The translations under genes were made by a program, and so were the position numbers. The notes under the pieces were generated by a model. The model did no database searches. It had not been told where the DNA came from and saw nothing but the letters and a program-made list of their open reading frames with translations. This document shows, piece after piece, positions 16,201 to 23,548 of a stretch of 34,706 nt of DNA (positions are counted from its first letter, which is position 1; every line of letters begins with the position of its first letter). Origin of the DNA: CAYSTL01 sp964516805 (GTDB taxonomy: Archaea; Thermoplasmatota; Thermoplasmata; Halarchaeoplasmatales; Halarchaeoplasmataceae); assembly GCA_964516805.1 (NCBI GenBank), contig CAZEXI010000019.1, positions 1-34,706 of the forward strand, given 5' to 3'.

Positions 16201-17253
16201 ATGAAGAAAGCTGTCATCCTAACAGATGGGCATCTAGATCAATCAGCAGCTAAAACATCCCACGGTCTTTTGAGACATTCAGAACGCTTTGACATACGCG
16301 GTATAATTGATTCTAAATTTGCGGGTAAAACTACAGATAAGATAATAACTAACTGCCACAGCAAACCTATATATTCAGACGTGGAATCATTTTTGGAAGA
16401 GGACGATGCTGACCATATGATCATAGGGGTTGCTACAATAGGTGGTTACCTTCCAGATAATTTTAAAACTCATATCAAAGAAGGAATGAAAGCAGGTATG
16501 AATATAATCTCTGGATTGCACCATTATCTTAGTGAAGATGAGGAATTCTCTAGTTTAGCTGATGAATACGGTGTGAAGATAGACGATATCAGAAAGTCAC
16601 CACCTTTGGATGAGCTACACTATTTCCAGAACAGGAAAAAAGAGATCGATGCATTGACCATTCCATTCTTAGGAACCGACAGTTCGATCGGTAAAAGGAC
16701 TGCTCTACTTGAGGTATTGGAAGTTTTGAAAGAAAAAGATGTGAATGTATCATGGGTTGCTACGGGCCAAACAGGTTTACTTCAAGGCTCTGATCATGGA
16801 CTTCCATTGGATTCGATAAAAGGAGATTACATGGTCGGAGAACTTGAACATCAGATATGGAGAGCTTGGAAGAACGAAAAACCTGATGTGATCTTGATAG
16901 AAGGTCAGGGAAGTATATCACATCCTGCTTATGTATGTGGATCTAGAGCAGTTCTTTCTGGAAGTCAGCCAGATGGGGTTGTATTACAGCACGCACCAGC
17001 TAGAAAATACAGACATTATAGGGAAGATGAGATACACTGGCCGATGCCTACAATAGAGCATGAAAGTGATCTTATCAAACTTTATTCAGGTGCTGATGTG
17101 ATAGGTATAGGGATAAATCCAGAAGACCTATCTAAGAAAGAAAAAAGAGAATATATTGAGGAATATGAGGAAAAATTTGAAGTTCCTGCAGCGGACGTTT
17201 TTGAAGAGCCCGAGAAGATAGCTGAAGCGATAATCGAGATGATCAATCGATGA
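16201..17253 (+). CDS. DUF1611 family protein, DgcN-like (candidate D-glutamate N-acetyltransferase)
   Basis: 350 residues. The N-terminal half is a Rossmann-like domain (DUF1611_N type) with IIGVATIGGYLPD. The C-terminal half is a P-loop domain with GTDSSIGKRT (158-167) as Walker A and EGQGSISHPAY (234-244), typical of DUF1611. Members of this family named DgcN acetylate D-glutamate and work with DgcA, an enolase-superfamily N-acetyl-D-glutamate racemase. A DgcA-like gene lies two genes away on the other strand, which supports the assignment. The gene starts 45 bases after kynU with its own TATA-like AATATATTT about 20 bases upstream. Its last 11 bases overlap the 3' end of the convergent mptG-like gene. 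The substrate is inferred, not shown. Confidence 0.75.
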   Translation: MKKAVILTDGHLDQSAAKTSHGLLRHSERFDIRGIIDSKFAGKTTDKIITNCHSKPIYSDVESFLEEDDADHMIIGVATIGGYLPDNFKTHIKEGMKAGMNIISGLHHYLSEDEEFSSLADEYGVKIDDIRKSPPLDELHYFQNRKKEIDALTIPFLGTDSSIGKRTALLEVLEVLKEKDVNVSWVATGQTGLLQGSDHGLPLDSIKGDYMVGELEHQIWRAWKNEKPDVILIEGQGSISHPAYVCGSRAVLSGSQPDGVVLQHAPARKYRHYREDEIHWPMPTIEHESDLIKLYSGADVIGIGINPEDLSKKEKREYIEEYEEKFEVPAADVFEEPEKIAEAIIEMINR

Positions 17254-18178
17254 ACTCAGCACCATGATTGTTGGGTTCAGCCAGTCTAACTAGAGCTTCG
17301 ATACCCTTTTTATCCAACCACTTTTCTATCTTTGATTTGGCTTTTACACCCTTCTCTTCATCGGTTATACCGTAAACAGTCGGTCCCCAGGAGCTTTGAC
17401 CTGCACCGTATGTAAATTTTTCTAGTTTATTGATTATATTGATAACTGCGGGATGGAACTCACTTCCTTCTTGACAGGATGAAAATGATTCACCGACATA
17501 ATGCTGAATTTGAGTGATATGTTTTCCAAATTCTTTACAATCTCCCGTTTTTACCGCAGGAAGCACACCCATGACGATATTATGTGAGATCTTCTCAGCA
17601 AATTTACTGTCGGTCCTTATCTCGTTCATGATAGGTCTTTCTTCCTCTTCATCATAACTCTGTTCGATCTTTGGACATACCATCAGGAACCTCCAATCTT
17701 CAGGTAATCTATAATGTACAGTCATTGGTGGTATTTCTTCATCTCCTGATTTACCTCCTTCGAGTATGAATCCACCTTTATCAAATCCGTAAGTTCCTGT
17801 TGCTGAGTATCTTCCTCTGCCGACTATATCAGCTAAATCTTTAATTTTTAGATCATGTCCGCTCAGTTTTCCTATACCTGCTCCCATTGCCAATTTTAAC
17901 TGAGTGGTAGAACCGAGACCCATATGTCTAGGTATACTTTTTAATACTTCGATCCTGAAATTATCTTTTATATCGAGTTTGCTTTTCATGGCATCATAAG
18001 CAGCTTTAATATCTACTGCATTTTCTTCACTTGCTTTCACAGATAGATGTTCATCTTTTTCTACTTTGACTTCAAATCCTCCCTTGACCATCACACCCAA
18101 AGCACCGTACTCTCTTTGGAATTTTCTGCTTATATCAATGATGCCCATGTGAAGTCTTATCGGTGTTTTTATTATCAT
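17243..18178 (-). CDS. Beta-ribofuranosylaminobenzene 5'-phosphate synthase-like protein (GHMP superfamily, MptG family)
   Basis: 311 residues. The family hallmarks are strong: IRLHMGIID at the start, the GHMP glycine motif PRHMGLGSTTQ (83-93), GRGRYSATGTYGFDKGG (120-136) and GAGQSSWGPTVYG near the C-terminus. MptG condenses PRPP with 4-hydroxybenzoate or p-aminobenzoate, with loss of CO2 and PPi, in tetrahydromethanopterin synthesis. Here it lies in an operon with folC and purH and near fhs and thyX, all folate enzymes, so either a methanopterin-like cofactor coexists with folate or this homologue has another role. Its ATG overlaps the stop of the dgcA-like gene (ATGA), so both are co-translated. 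It is the last gene of the purH operon and its end overlaps dgcN. Confidence 0.82.
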   Translation of the reverse strand: MIIKTPIRLHMGIIDISRKFQREYGALGVMVKGGFEVKVEKDEHLSVKASEENAVDIKAAYDAMKSKLDIKDNFRIEVLKSIPRHMGLGSTTQLKLAMGAGIGKLSGHDLKIKDLADIVGRGRYSATGTYGFDKGGFILEGGKSGDEEIPPMTVHYRLPEDWRFLMVCPKIEQSYDEEEERPIMNEIRTDSKFAEKISHNIVMGVLPAVKTGDCKEFGKHITQIQHYVGESFSSCQEGSEFHPAVINIINKLEKFTYGAGQSSWGPTVYGITDEEKGVKAKSKIEKWLDKKGIEALVRLAEPNNHGAEFID

Positions 18179-19269
18179 ATGTCCTTCTCCAAATCCATAA
18201 GGTATTCATCTACTTTTTGCTCATCTACTTCTATCCCTAATCCAGGTCTTTTCGAAACCTGGAGTAATCCATCTTTAAATTCAAGTCCTTCAGCGATATT
18301 ATCAGAAAGCATGAAATGACTGTCTAAGTCAGCATATTTAACATTCTCGCTGCTCAGATTGAAGTGTGTTCCACCTGCTATGGATGGTGTTGTTTCACCC
18401 ATACAACCTACCATGGCATCTACATCATGTTTTTCTATCACATCCACGATCTTCCTGCCACCAGTGATACCAGCACATTTCATCAATTTGATATTTACCA
18501 TGTCTGCTATCCCTTCTTCACAGATCTTTTCAGCCATCTTATAATCTTTTATCGTTTCATCTGCCATTATTGGAACTTTGCTCTCCTGGGTAACCTTCTT
18601 CATCCCTTCTAAATCATCCACGTGGACAGGCTGTTCTATGAATTCTATATTTAGAGATTTCATCTTTTCAGCGAAGGTGATAGCTTCTTCGGGCTTGTAT
18701 GCTTGATTCGCATCCACCCATATATCGATATCTTCACCTACCTCTTCTCTGACCGCTGAAACCCTTCTGATATCTTCCAACAGTCCAAGACCAACTTTTA
18801 TTTTGATAGCTTTAAAACCCTGTTTCATATACTCCTGAGCGTGCTCCCTTGCTTCACTTACAGTCATCAATCCGATGGTTCTGTCGGTTTTTACGCCTTC
18901 TTCTTTACCATCGAATAGCTCGAAAACTTTTTTTCCCTCAATTTTTCCCTTTAGATCGTACAAGGCCATATCAAGACCAGCTAGTGCTGAAGGATCTTTT
19001 CTATGTTTTTCATGAAGTTTTGACCACGTTTCCTCGATCTCAATATCCTCACCTTCTATCTCTTTTTTCATTATGTTGAGAGCTTTGAGTATGGATTCAG
19101 TGGTCTCGTCGGTGACACCGTTCGGTGTAGAGTTACACCATCCTATATTGTCTCCAGAAGTCAATTTTACAAGCACGTTTTCCGCTGTTAGTGAAGAGCC
19201 AGTTGAGATCCTAAAAACCTCATCTCTATCTATCGCTATCGGGATAATTTCCATCTTGTCAATTTTCAT
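18175..19269 (-). CDS. Enolase-superfamily racemase/epimerase (DgcA- or dipeptide-epimerase-like)
   Basis: 364 residues of the muconate-lactonising subgroup. Catalytic and metal residues are all visible: K156 and K158 in KIKVG (K158 is the likely acid/base), D186 in WVDAN, E212 in IEQP, D237-E238 in MADET, K261 in NIKLMK, and a DLDSHF motif (D315, D317) that in dipeptide epimerases binds the substrate amino group. This set fits 1,1-proton transfer on an N-acyl amino acid or dipeptide. Proximity to the DgcN-like gene favours N-acetyl-D/L-glutamate racemase, with L-Ala-D/L-Glu epimerase the main alternative. The start ATG at 19269 overlaps the nth stop by 11 bases and the stop overlaps the mptG-like start by 4. 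Confidence 0.85.
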   Translation of the reverse strand: MKIDKMEIIPIAIDRDEVFRISTGSSLTAENVLVKLTSGDNIGWCNSTPNGVTDETTESILKALNIMKKEIEGEDIEIEETWSKLHEKHRKDPSALAGLDMALYDLKGKIEGKKVFELFDGKEEGVKTDRTIGLMTVSEAREHAQEYMKQGFKAIKIKVGLGLLEDIRRVSAVREEVGEDIDIWVDANQAYKPEEAITFAEKMKSLNIEFIEQPVHVDDLEGMKKVTQESKVPIMADETIKDYKMAEKICEEGIADMVNIKLMKCAGITGGRKIVDVIEKHDVDAMVGCMGETTPSIAGGTHFNLSSENVKYADLDSHFMLSDNIAEGLEFKDGLLQVSKRPGLGIEVDEQKVDEYLMDLEKDI

Positions 19270-19918
19270 CTAAATACACCTCATGATAATAATCACAAAA
19301 TTCTGCCAAAGGACATTTTTCGCATTTTGGTATCCTTGGTTGACAGATATTCTTTCCAAATTCAACCATCAACCTGTTTATCTCTATCCAGTATTTTTTG
19401 GGTATCTTTTTTTCTAAAACCCTTTCAGTTTCTTCAGGATCCTTTGTATCTGCTATACCCAACCTATTGCTTATCCTGTGTACGTGTGTATCTACTGGAA
19501 CCGCTGGTTCTCCAAAACCGTAGACTAAAACACAGTTTGCAGTCTTTCTTCCAACACCTTCAAGGTCAAGCAGTTCATCGATATCCTCTGGGACCTGATC
19601 ATCATATTCTTCGTGAACTATACGGGCAGCTTCTTTGATACGCTCAGATTTTACGTTGTAAAACCCAGCAGGCTTGATCAGTTCTTTAACATCATCTAAA
19701 GGAGCTTCAGCTAGATCTTTTGGTGTTGGATATTTATCAAAAAGGGCTTTAGAAGCTTTGTGAGTATTCACGTCTTTGGTCCTTTGTGATAAAATCGTTG
19801 AGATTAATACTTCGTAAGGATTCCTATCGGGTGTAGAGTCACTATCCGGATCTTTACCGGGGAAGGCACCGATATTGAATTCGTTTTTTAGTCTTTTTAT
19901 CATCTCTTCATAATCCAT
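19259..19918 (-). CDS. nth: Endonuclease III (DNA glycosylase/AP lyase)
   Basis: 219 residues. Helix-hairpin-helix LEGVGRKTANCVL carries the catalytic lysine K125, and the catalytic aspartate D143 is in VDTHVHR. The C-terminal iron-sulfur loop has C192-X6-C199-X2-C202-X5-C208. It removes oxidised pyrimidines and nicks abasic sites in base-excision repair. An insert of acidic residues near the N-terminus (KDPDSDSTPDRN, 22-33) is somewhat longer than usual but lies outside the core. It overlaps folC upstream and the dgcA-like gene downstream by 11 bases each, so it is embedded in a metabolic operon. Confidence 0.95.
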   Translation of the reverse strand: MDYEEMIKRLKNEFNIGAFPGKDPDSDSTPDRNPYEVLISTILSQRTKDVNTHKASKALFDKYPTPKDLAEAPLDDVKELIKPAGFYNVKSERIKEAARIVHEEYDDQVPEDIDELLDLEGVGRKTANCVLVYGFGEPAVPVDTHVHRISNRLGIADTKDPEETERVLEKKIPKKYWIEINRLMVEFGKNICQPRIPKCEKCPLAEFCDYYHEVYLDEN

Positions 19919-21182
19919 AATTTCCCTCTTTTCTGATATCTCCTAGCAGATACGTTGATCCAGTGACCAATATAAGATCACCTTCTTCATAATCTTCAAT
20001 CGCAGCGTTGAGAGCATCAATACCCTTACCATGAGTACTTTTCGGTATTTTATCAGAGAAAGCATCTGCGAGAACATCGCTGTCAAGTTTTCTCTCACTT
20101 ACAGCTTCACCGGTGTATAATTTATCGACTTTTGGCTCTATCATCTTTGCCATGCCTTTGTAGTCTTTGTCCCCAAGAACTCCTATCACGAGTAATAAAC
20201 GTTCATAATCTACTTTTTCTAATCCATCTGATAATGCTTTCATACCATTCAAGTTGTGTGCAGAATCCATCATTACCCTTGGTTTTGTTCTAACTATTTC
20301 CATCCTTCCCGGAAGAGATGTTTTTTTGAGAGCTTCCCTTATATTTCGTTTTGAGATATTGTAACCTTTTTCATTTAGACCTTCAGCTAGAGTTATAGCT
20401 GTCAAAGCATTTTCAGCTTGCCATGTTGCTACTCCCGGCACTTCTATCTCGCCATATTTAGGAAGATTTATTCGTAACGGATTTTCTTTGATCTCATGGT
20501 TTCTTTCCAGAGCGTGTTTGTAAACACAATCTCTTTCTACACAGACTTCTTTGAAATATTCTTTTATATTTTCATCCTTCTCTTCTGTAACGAAATAATT
20601 ATTTTCTTTGATTATTCCAGCTTTTTCATATGCTATCTTTTCCTTCGTGTCACCTAGATGTTTAGAGTGGTCCATACCTATATTTGTCACTACCGATGCG
20701 ATATTATCCACAACATTTGTTGCGTCAAGTCTTCCTCCCATACCCACCTCAAGCACGGCTATATCAGTATTCTTTTGAGAGAAATGCATGAAGGCTAAAG
20801 TGGTCAGAACTTCGAAAAAACTGGGTCTTTTTTCAACATCTTTCTTCTCTATTTCCTCTAGAACTGGTCTCACTTTGTCGATAAGCTCCCATAAAGAACC
20901 CTGATCTATATCATCACCATTTACTTTTATTCTCTCTTCGAAAAATGTTAGGTGTGGTGAAGTATAGAGACCAGTCTTATAACCAGCTTCCTGGAGTATG
21001 TTTGATGTGATGGTTGAAACTGAACCTTTACCGTTGGTCCCTCCTATCAAAACGGAGTCAAAATCTTTGTGAGGATTATCAAAATTTTCAAGGAAATCTC
21101 TGATCTTATCTAAACCGAGTTTTATCCCCATCCTTTGTAGTGAGAATACGTAATCCGCTGGTGTATCGTATTTATCTTTCAA
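19908..21182 (-). CDS. folC: Folylpolyglutamate synthase / dihydrofolate synthase family ligase
   Basis: 424 residues of the Mur-ligase superfamily. P-loop GGTNGKGS (47-54), SPHLTFFEERIKVNG, EVGMGGRLDATN, the AYEKAGI segment containing the lysine that is carbamylated in the family, and DSAHN in the C-terminal domain are all present. The enzyme adds glutamate to dihydropteroate and/or folates. The frame begins with TTG at 21182, sharing TTGA with the purH stop; it has an AGGGTG ribosome-binding site upstream, and the next in-frame methionine (18) would remove the family's conserved N-terminus. The neighbours purH, fhs and thyX all use folate, so a folate substrate is more likely than coenzyme F420 or methanopterin. 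Confidence 0.9.
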   Translation of the reverse strand: MKDKYDTPADYVFSLQRMGIKLGLDKIRDFLENFDNPHKDFDSVLIGGTNGKGSVSTITSNILQEAGYKTGLYTSPHLTFFEERIKVNGDDIDQGSLWELIDKVRPVLEEIEKKDVEKRPSFFEVLTTLAFMHFSQKNTDIAVLEVGMGGRLDATNVVDNIASVVTNIGMDHSKHLGDTKEKIAYEKAGIIKENNYFVTEEKDENIKEYFKEVCVERDCVYKHALERNHEIKENPLRINLPKYGEIEVPGVATWQAENALTAITLAEGLNEKGYNISKRNIREALKKTSLPGRMEIVRTKPRVMMDSAHNLNGMKALSDGLEKVDYERLLLVIGVLGDKDYKGMAKMIEPKVDKLYTGEAVSERKLDSDVLADAFSDKIPKSTHGKGIDALNAAIEDYEEGDLILVTGSTYLLGDIRKEGNYGL

Positions 21183-22708
21183 TGCTTGAACACCCTTTCT
21201 CCTGTGAACACCATGCTCATGTCGTATTCATCCACCGCTTCGATGACTTCATCGTCTCTTATAGAACCACCAGGTTGTATGACTGATTTAATACCAGCTT
21301 CAGCAGCTTCATCGATGCCATCACGGAACGGGAAGAACGCATCTGAAGCCATGGTGCATCCTTCGGTGTCAGACCGAGCTTTCATCTTGGCTATCTTTAC
21401 TGCATCCACACGACTCATCTGTCCAGCACCGATGCCAACAGTGTGATCCTTTCTGGTGAATATGATCGCGTTTGATTTCACGTGTTTTATAACTTTCCAG
21501 GCGAACTCCATAGCATCTAGTTCATCTTCTGTCGGGTCTCTTTTACTCTTCACTTCTAATTCTTCTCTTTTAACTTTATGAGTATTCCTATCCTGGACGA
21601 GAAGACCTTCTGAAGTCTTAGAGTACTCTAAACCTATCTTTTCTGGATTCCATTCTGGAAGCTTCATTATCCTTATGTTTTTACTGTTCTTGAGGACATC
21701 AACAGCCCCGTCTTCATAGCCTGGTGCTATACATGCTTCAACAAATATTTCATCCATCTGTTCTGCCATATCTTTTGATATCGCCCTATTAGCAGCAATT
21801 ATACTGCCGTATATTGACTGAGGATCACAATCATGTGCTAGCTGATAAGCTTCTGCGATATTTTCTCTAGTAGCAACTCCTGTTGGATTGGTGTGTTTAA
21901 TAGCAGTAACTGCTGGCTTTTCGAATTCTTTCACGATATCTAATGAAGCTTCAAGATCTCTAATGTTGTTGTATGAAAGTGCTTTTCCATGAAGTTTTTC
22001 AGCTTTTAGGATGGAACTTTCATCTGTGATTTCAGTCCTGTAAAAAGCAGCTTTCTGATTTGGATTTTCACCGTATCGGAGATCCTGCACCTTTTGTCCA
22101 TATAGATGTAGATCATCTGGAAGTTCTTTACCGATGTATTTTTTCTGGAAATAGTTATGTATAGCTGTATCGTACTGAGCAGTGTGGCTGAACGCCTCAA
22201 CGGCTAGTTCTCTTCTTGTCTTTTCAGATATCTCCCCATCTTTGTTCAGTTCTTCCAAGATGTCATCATATCTATCCGTATTCGATACAACAGTGACTCT
22301 TTCATGATTCTTTGCAGCCGCTCTGAGTAATGCGACTCCTCCGATATCTATCTGCTCTACAGCTTCTTCTATCTTGTGCTCACCAGCAGTTACTTTCTGG
22401 AACGGATATAGGTTGACAGCTATCAGATCTATCTGTGGTAAAGCATGCTCTTCGATATCCTTCTCATGCTTACCTATCTGGAAGAGTAGACCACCATGTA
22501 TCTTGGGATGTAAAGTCTTGACCCTACCACCCAATATCTCGGGAAAACCAGTTATCTCACTAACTTCTGTAACGTCCAACCCGGCATCTCTTATCACCGA
22601 TGCTGTTCCACCTGAAGATATGATATCAAAACCGTTATCGATCAGACCTTCTGCAAGTTCAACTATCTTTGTTTTATCGGATACACTCAATAATGCCTTC
22701 CGCGGCAA
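21179..22708 (-). CDS. purH: Bifunctional AICAR formyltransferase / IMP cyclohydrolase
   Basis: 509 residues from a TTG at 22708 (MPRKALLSVSDK). An in-frame TTG at 22729 and GTGs at 22720 and 22717 are possible, but GGTGGTG at 22721-22715 sits at ribosome-binding distance from the chosen TTG and makes it the best start. The N-terminal MGS-like IMP cyclohydrolase domain shows SSGGTA and GRVKTLHPKIHGG. The C-terminal formyltransferase domain has the catalytic Lys-His in IKHTNPTG and GAGQMSRVDA. It performs the last two steps of IMP synthesis using 10-formyl-tetrahydrofolate. Many archaea use formate-dependent PurP/PurO instead, so PurH here points to folate dependence. It is the first gene of the overlapping purH-folC-nth-dgcA-mptG operon. 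Confidence 0.95.
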   Translation of the reverse strand: MPRKALLSVSDKTKIVELAEGLIDNGFDIISSGGTASVIRDAGLDVTEVSEITGFPEILGGRVKTLHPKIHGGLLFQIGKHEKDIEEHALPQIDLIAVNLYPFQKVTAGEHKIEEAVEQIDIGGVALLRAAAKNHERVTVVSNTDRYDDILEELNKDGEISEKTRRELAVEAFSHTAQYDTAIHNYFQKKYIGKELPDDLHLYGQKVQDLRYGENPNQKAAFYRTEITDESSILKAEKLHGKALSYNNIRDLEASLDIVKEFEKPAVTAIKHTNPTGVATRENIAEAYQLAHDCDPQSIYGSIIAANRAISKDMAEQMDEIFVEACIAPGYEDGAVDVLKNSKNIRIMKLPEWNPEKIGLEYSKTSEGLLVQDRNTHKVKREELEVKSKRDPTEDELDAMEFAWKVIKHVKSNAIIFTRKDHTVGIGAGQMSRVDAVKIAKMKARSDTEGCTMASDAFFPFRDGIDEAAEAGIKSVIQPGGSIRDDEVIEAVDEYDMSMVFTGERVFKH

Positions 22709-22775
22709 ATGTAACACCACCCAAAGCAAAGTAGTGACTATTTGATAAGTTTTTCTAATTTACAACTAAAAAAGA

Positions 22776-23459
22776 TCAATCATAGTTGCCCAAGCCATCG
22801 ACGATCTTACCGTTTCCCTTGTACCATCCAGGATAATCATACTGGATATCTAGATAGATACGGTCCCAGTATTCGTTACCGGACCATCCCAAGACCCACC
22901 ACTCGTTTCTTCCTTCGAATCTTGGAGTTATAGAAAGATCTGTTTTGATGTCTTCTTCTAGTTGAATGTAAATAGATGAAGTGTATTCATATGCATCGAT
23001 CCGTTCATCCCATTCTTCTGGGTGAGGATCGTCGTAAGATGATTTCGTCATATTTTCTTTAGGCTGGAGTGTTGGTTCTTTATCTATGGCTCTTTTAGTA
23101 TCGATCCTATCATCTGAATCTAGGTTGATAGTTATATCACCACGTTCAGAAGTAAATGTTCCGTTGACCTGGAGCATCTTGCCGTATCTTGTCTCGATGA
23201 ACTCAACGGTCCAGTTTTCCTGCTGTTCGAACTGGTTTTTGAAGATTTCTTCAACTAAAGGTGATTCATCATTTTTAAGAGGTAAAGGAACGATCATCAA
23301 AAAATCGATATCAGTCCTGTTCGTATAGATATTTAGATCGTAGGTAAAAGTGCTCTCATAGCTTTCTTGTTTCCACTGGTTGAACTGGAAAAAGAGTGCA
23401 CCAATGATTATTGAGATGATAACTACTGCTATAATCACAATTGTGTATTTCTTTTTCAT
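22776..23459 (-). CDS. Predicted membrane-anchored extracellular protein of unknown function
   Basis: 227 residues. A positively charged MKKKY and a hydrophobic run (about 6-24, IVIIAVVIISIIIGALFF) form a signal anchor. The rest is soluble, rich in acidic and aromatic residues, and carries several N-x-S/T sequons (NRTD, NWTV, NGTF, NMTK), which fits an outward-facing domain. The C-terminus is Trp/Tyr-rich (EWWVLGWSGNEYWDR and YDYPGWYKGNGK). No known domain is recognised. It lies between purH and the divergent fhs gene, with 67 bases before the chosen purH start, and may share a transcript with the purH operon, though nothing shows a functional link. Confidence 0.6.
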   Translation of the reverse strand: MKKKYTIVIIAVVIISIIIGALFFQFNQWKQESYESTFTYDLNIYTNRTDIDFLMIVPLPLKNDESPLVEEIFKNQFEQQENWTVEFIETRYGKMLQVNGTFTSERGDITINLDSDDRIDTKRAIDKEPTLQPKENMTKSSYDDPHPEEWDERIDAYEYTSSIYIQLEEDIKTDLSITPRFEGRNEWWVLGWSGNEYWDRIYLDIQYDYPGWYKGNGKIVDGLGNYD

Positions 23460-23517
23460 CTATAAAATTTGATTTCATTTGTTATTATATTAAATTTTAG
23501 TTCTCTTAATCACAATC

Positions 23518-23526
23518 ATTTTAAAT
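23518..23526 (+). promoter_or_regulatory. Putative fhs promoter (TATA box)
   Basis: ATTTTAAAT at 23518-23526 lies about 27 bases before the ATG at 23549. There is no Shine-Dalgarno, so the fhs message is probably leaderless. Confidence 0.45.
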
Positions 23527-23548
23527 CACAGTCCTTATAGCGCTCAAT

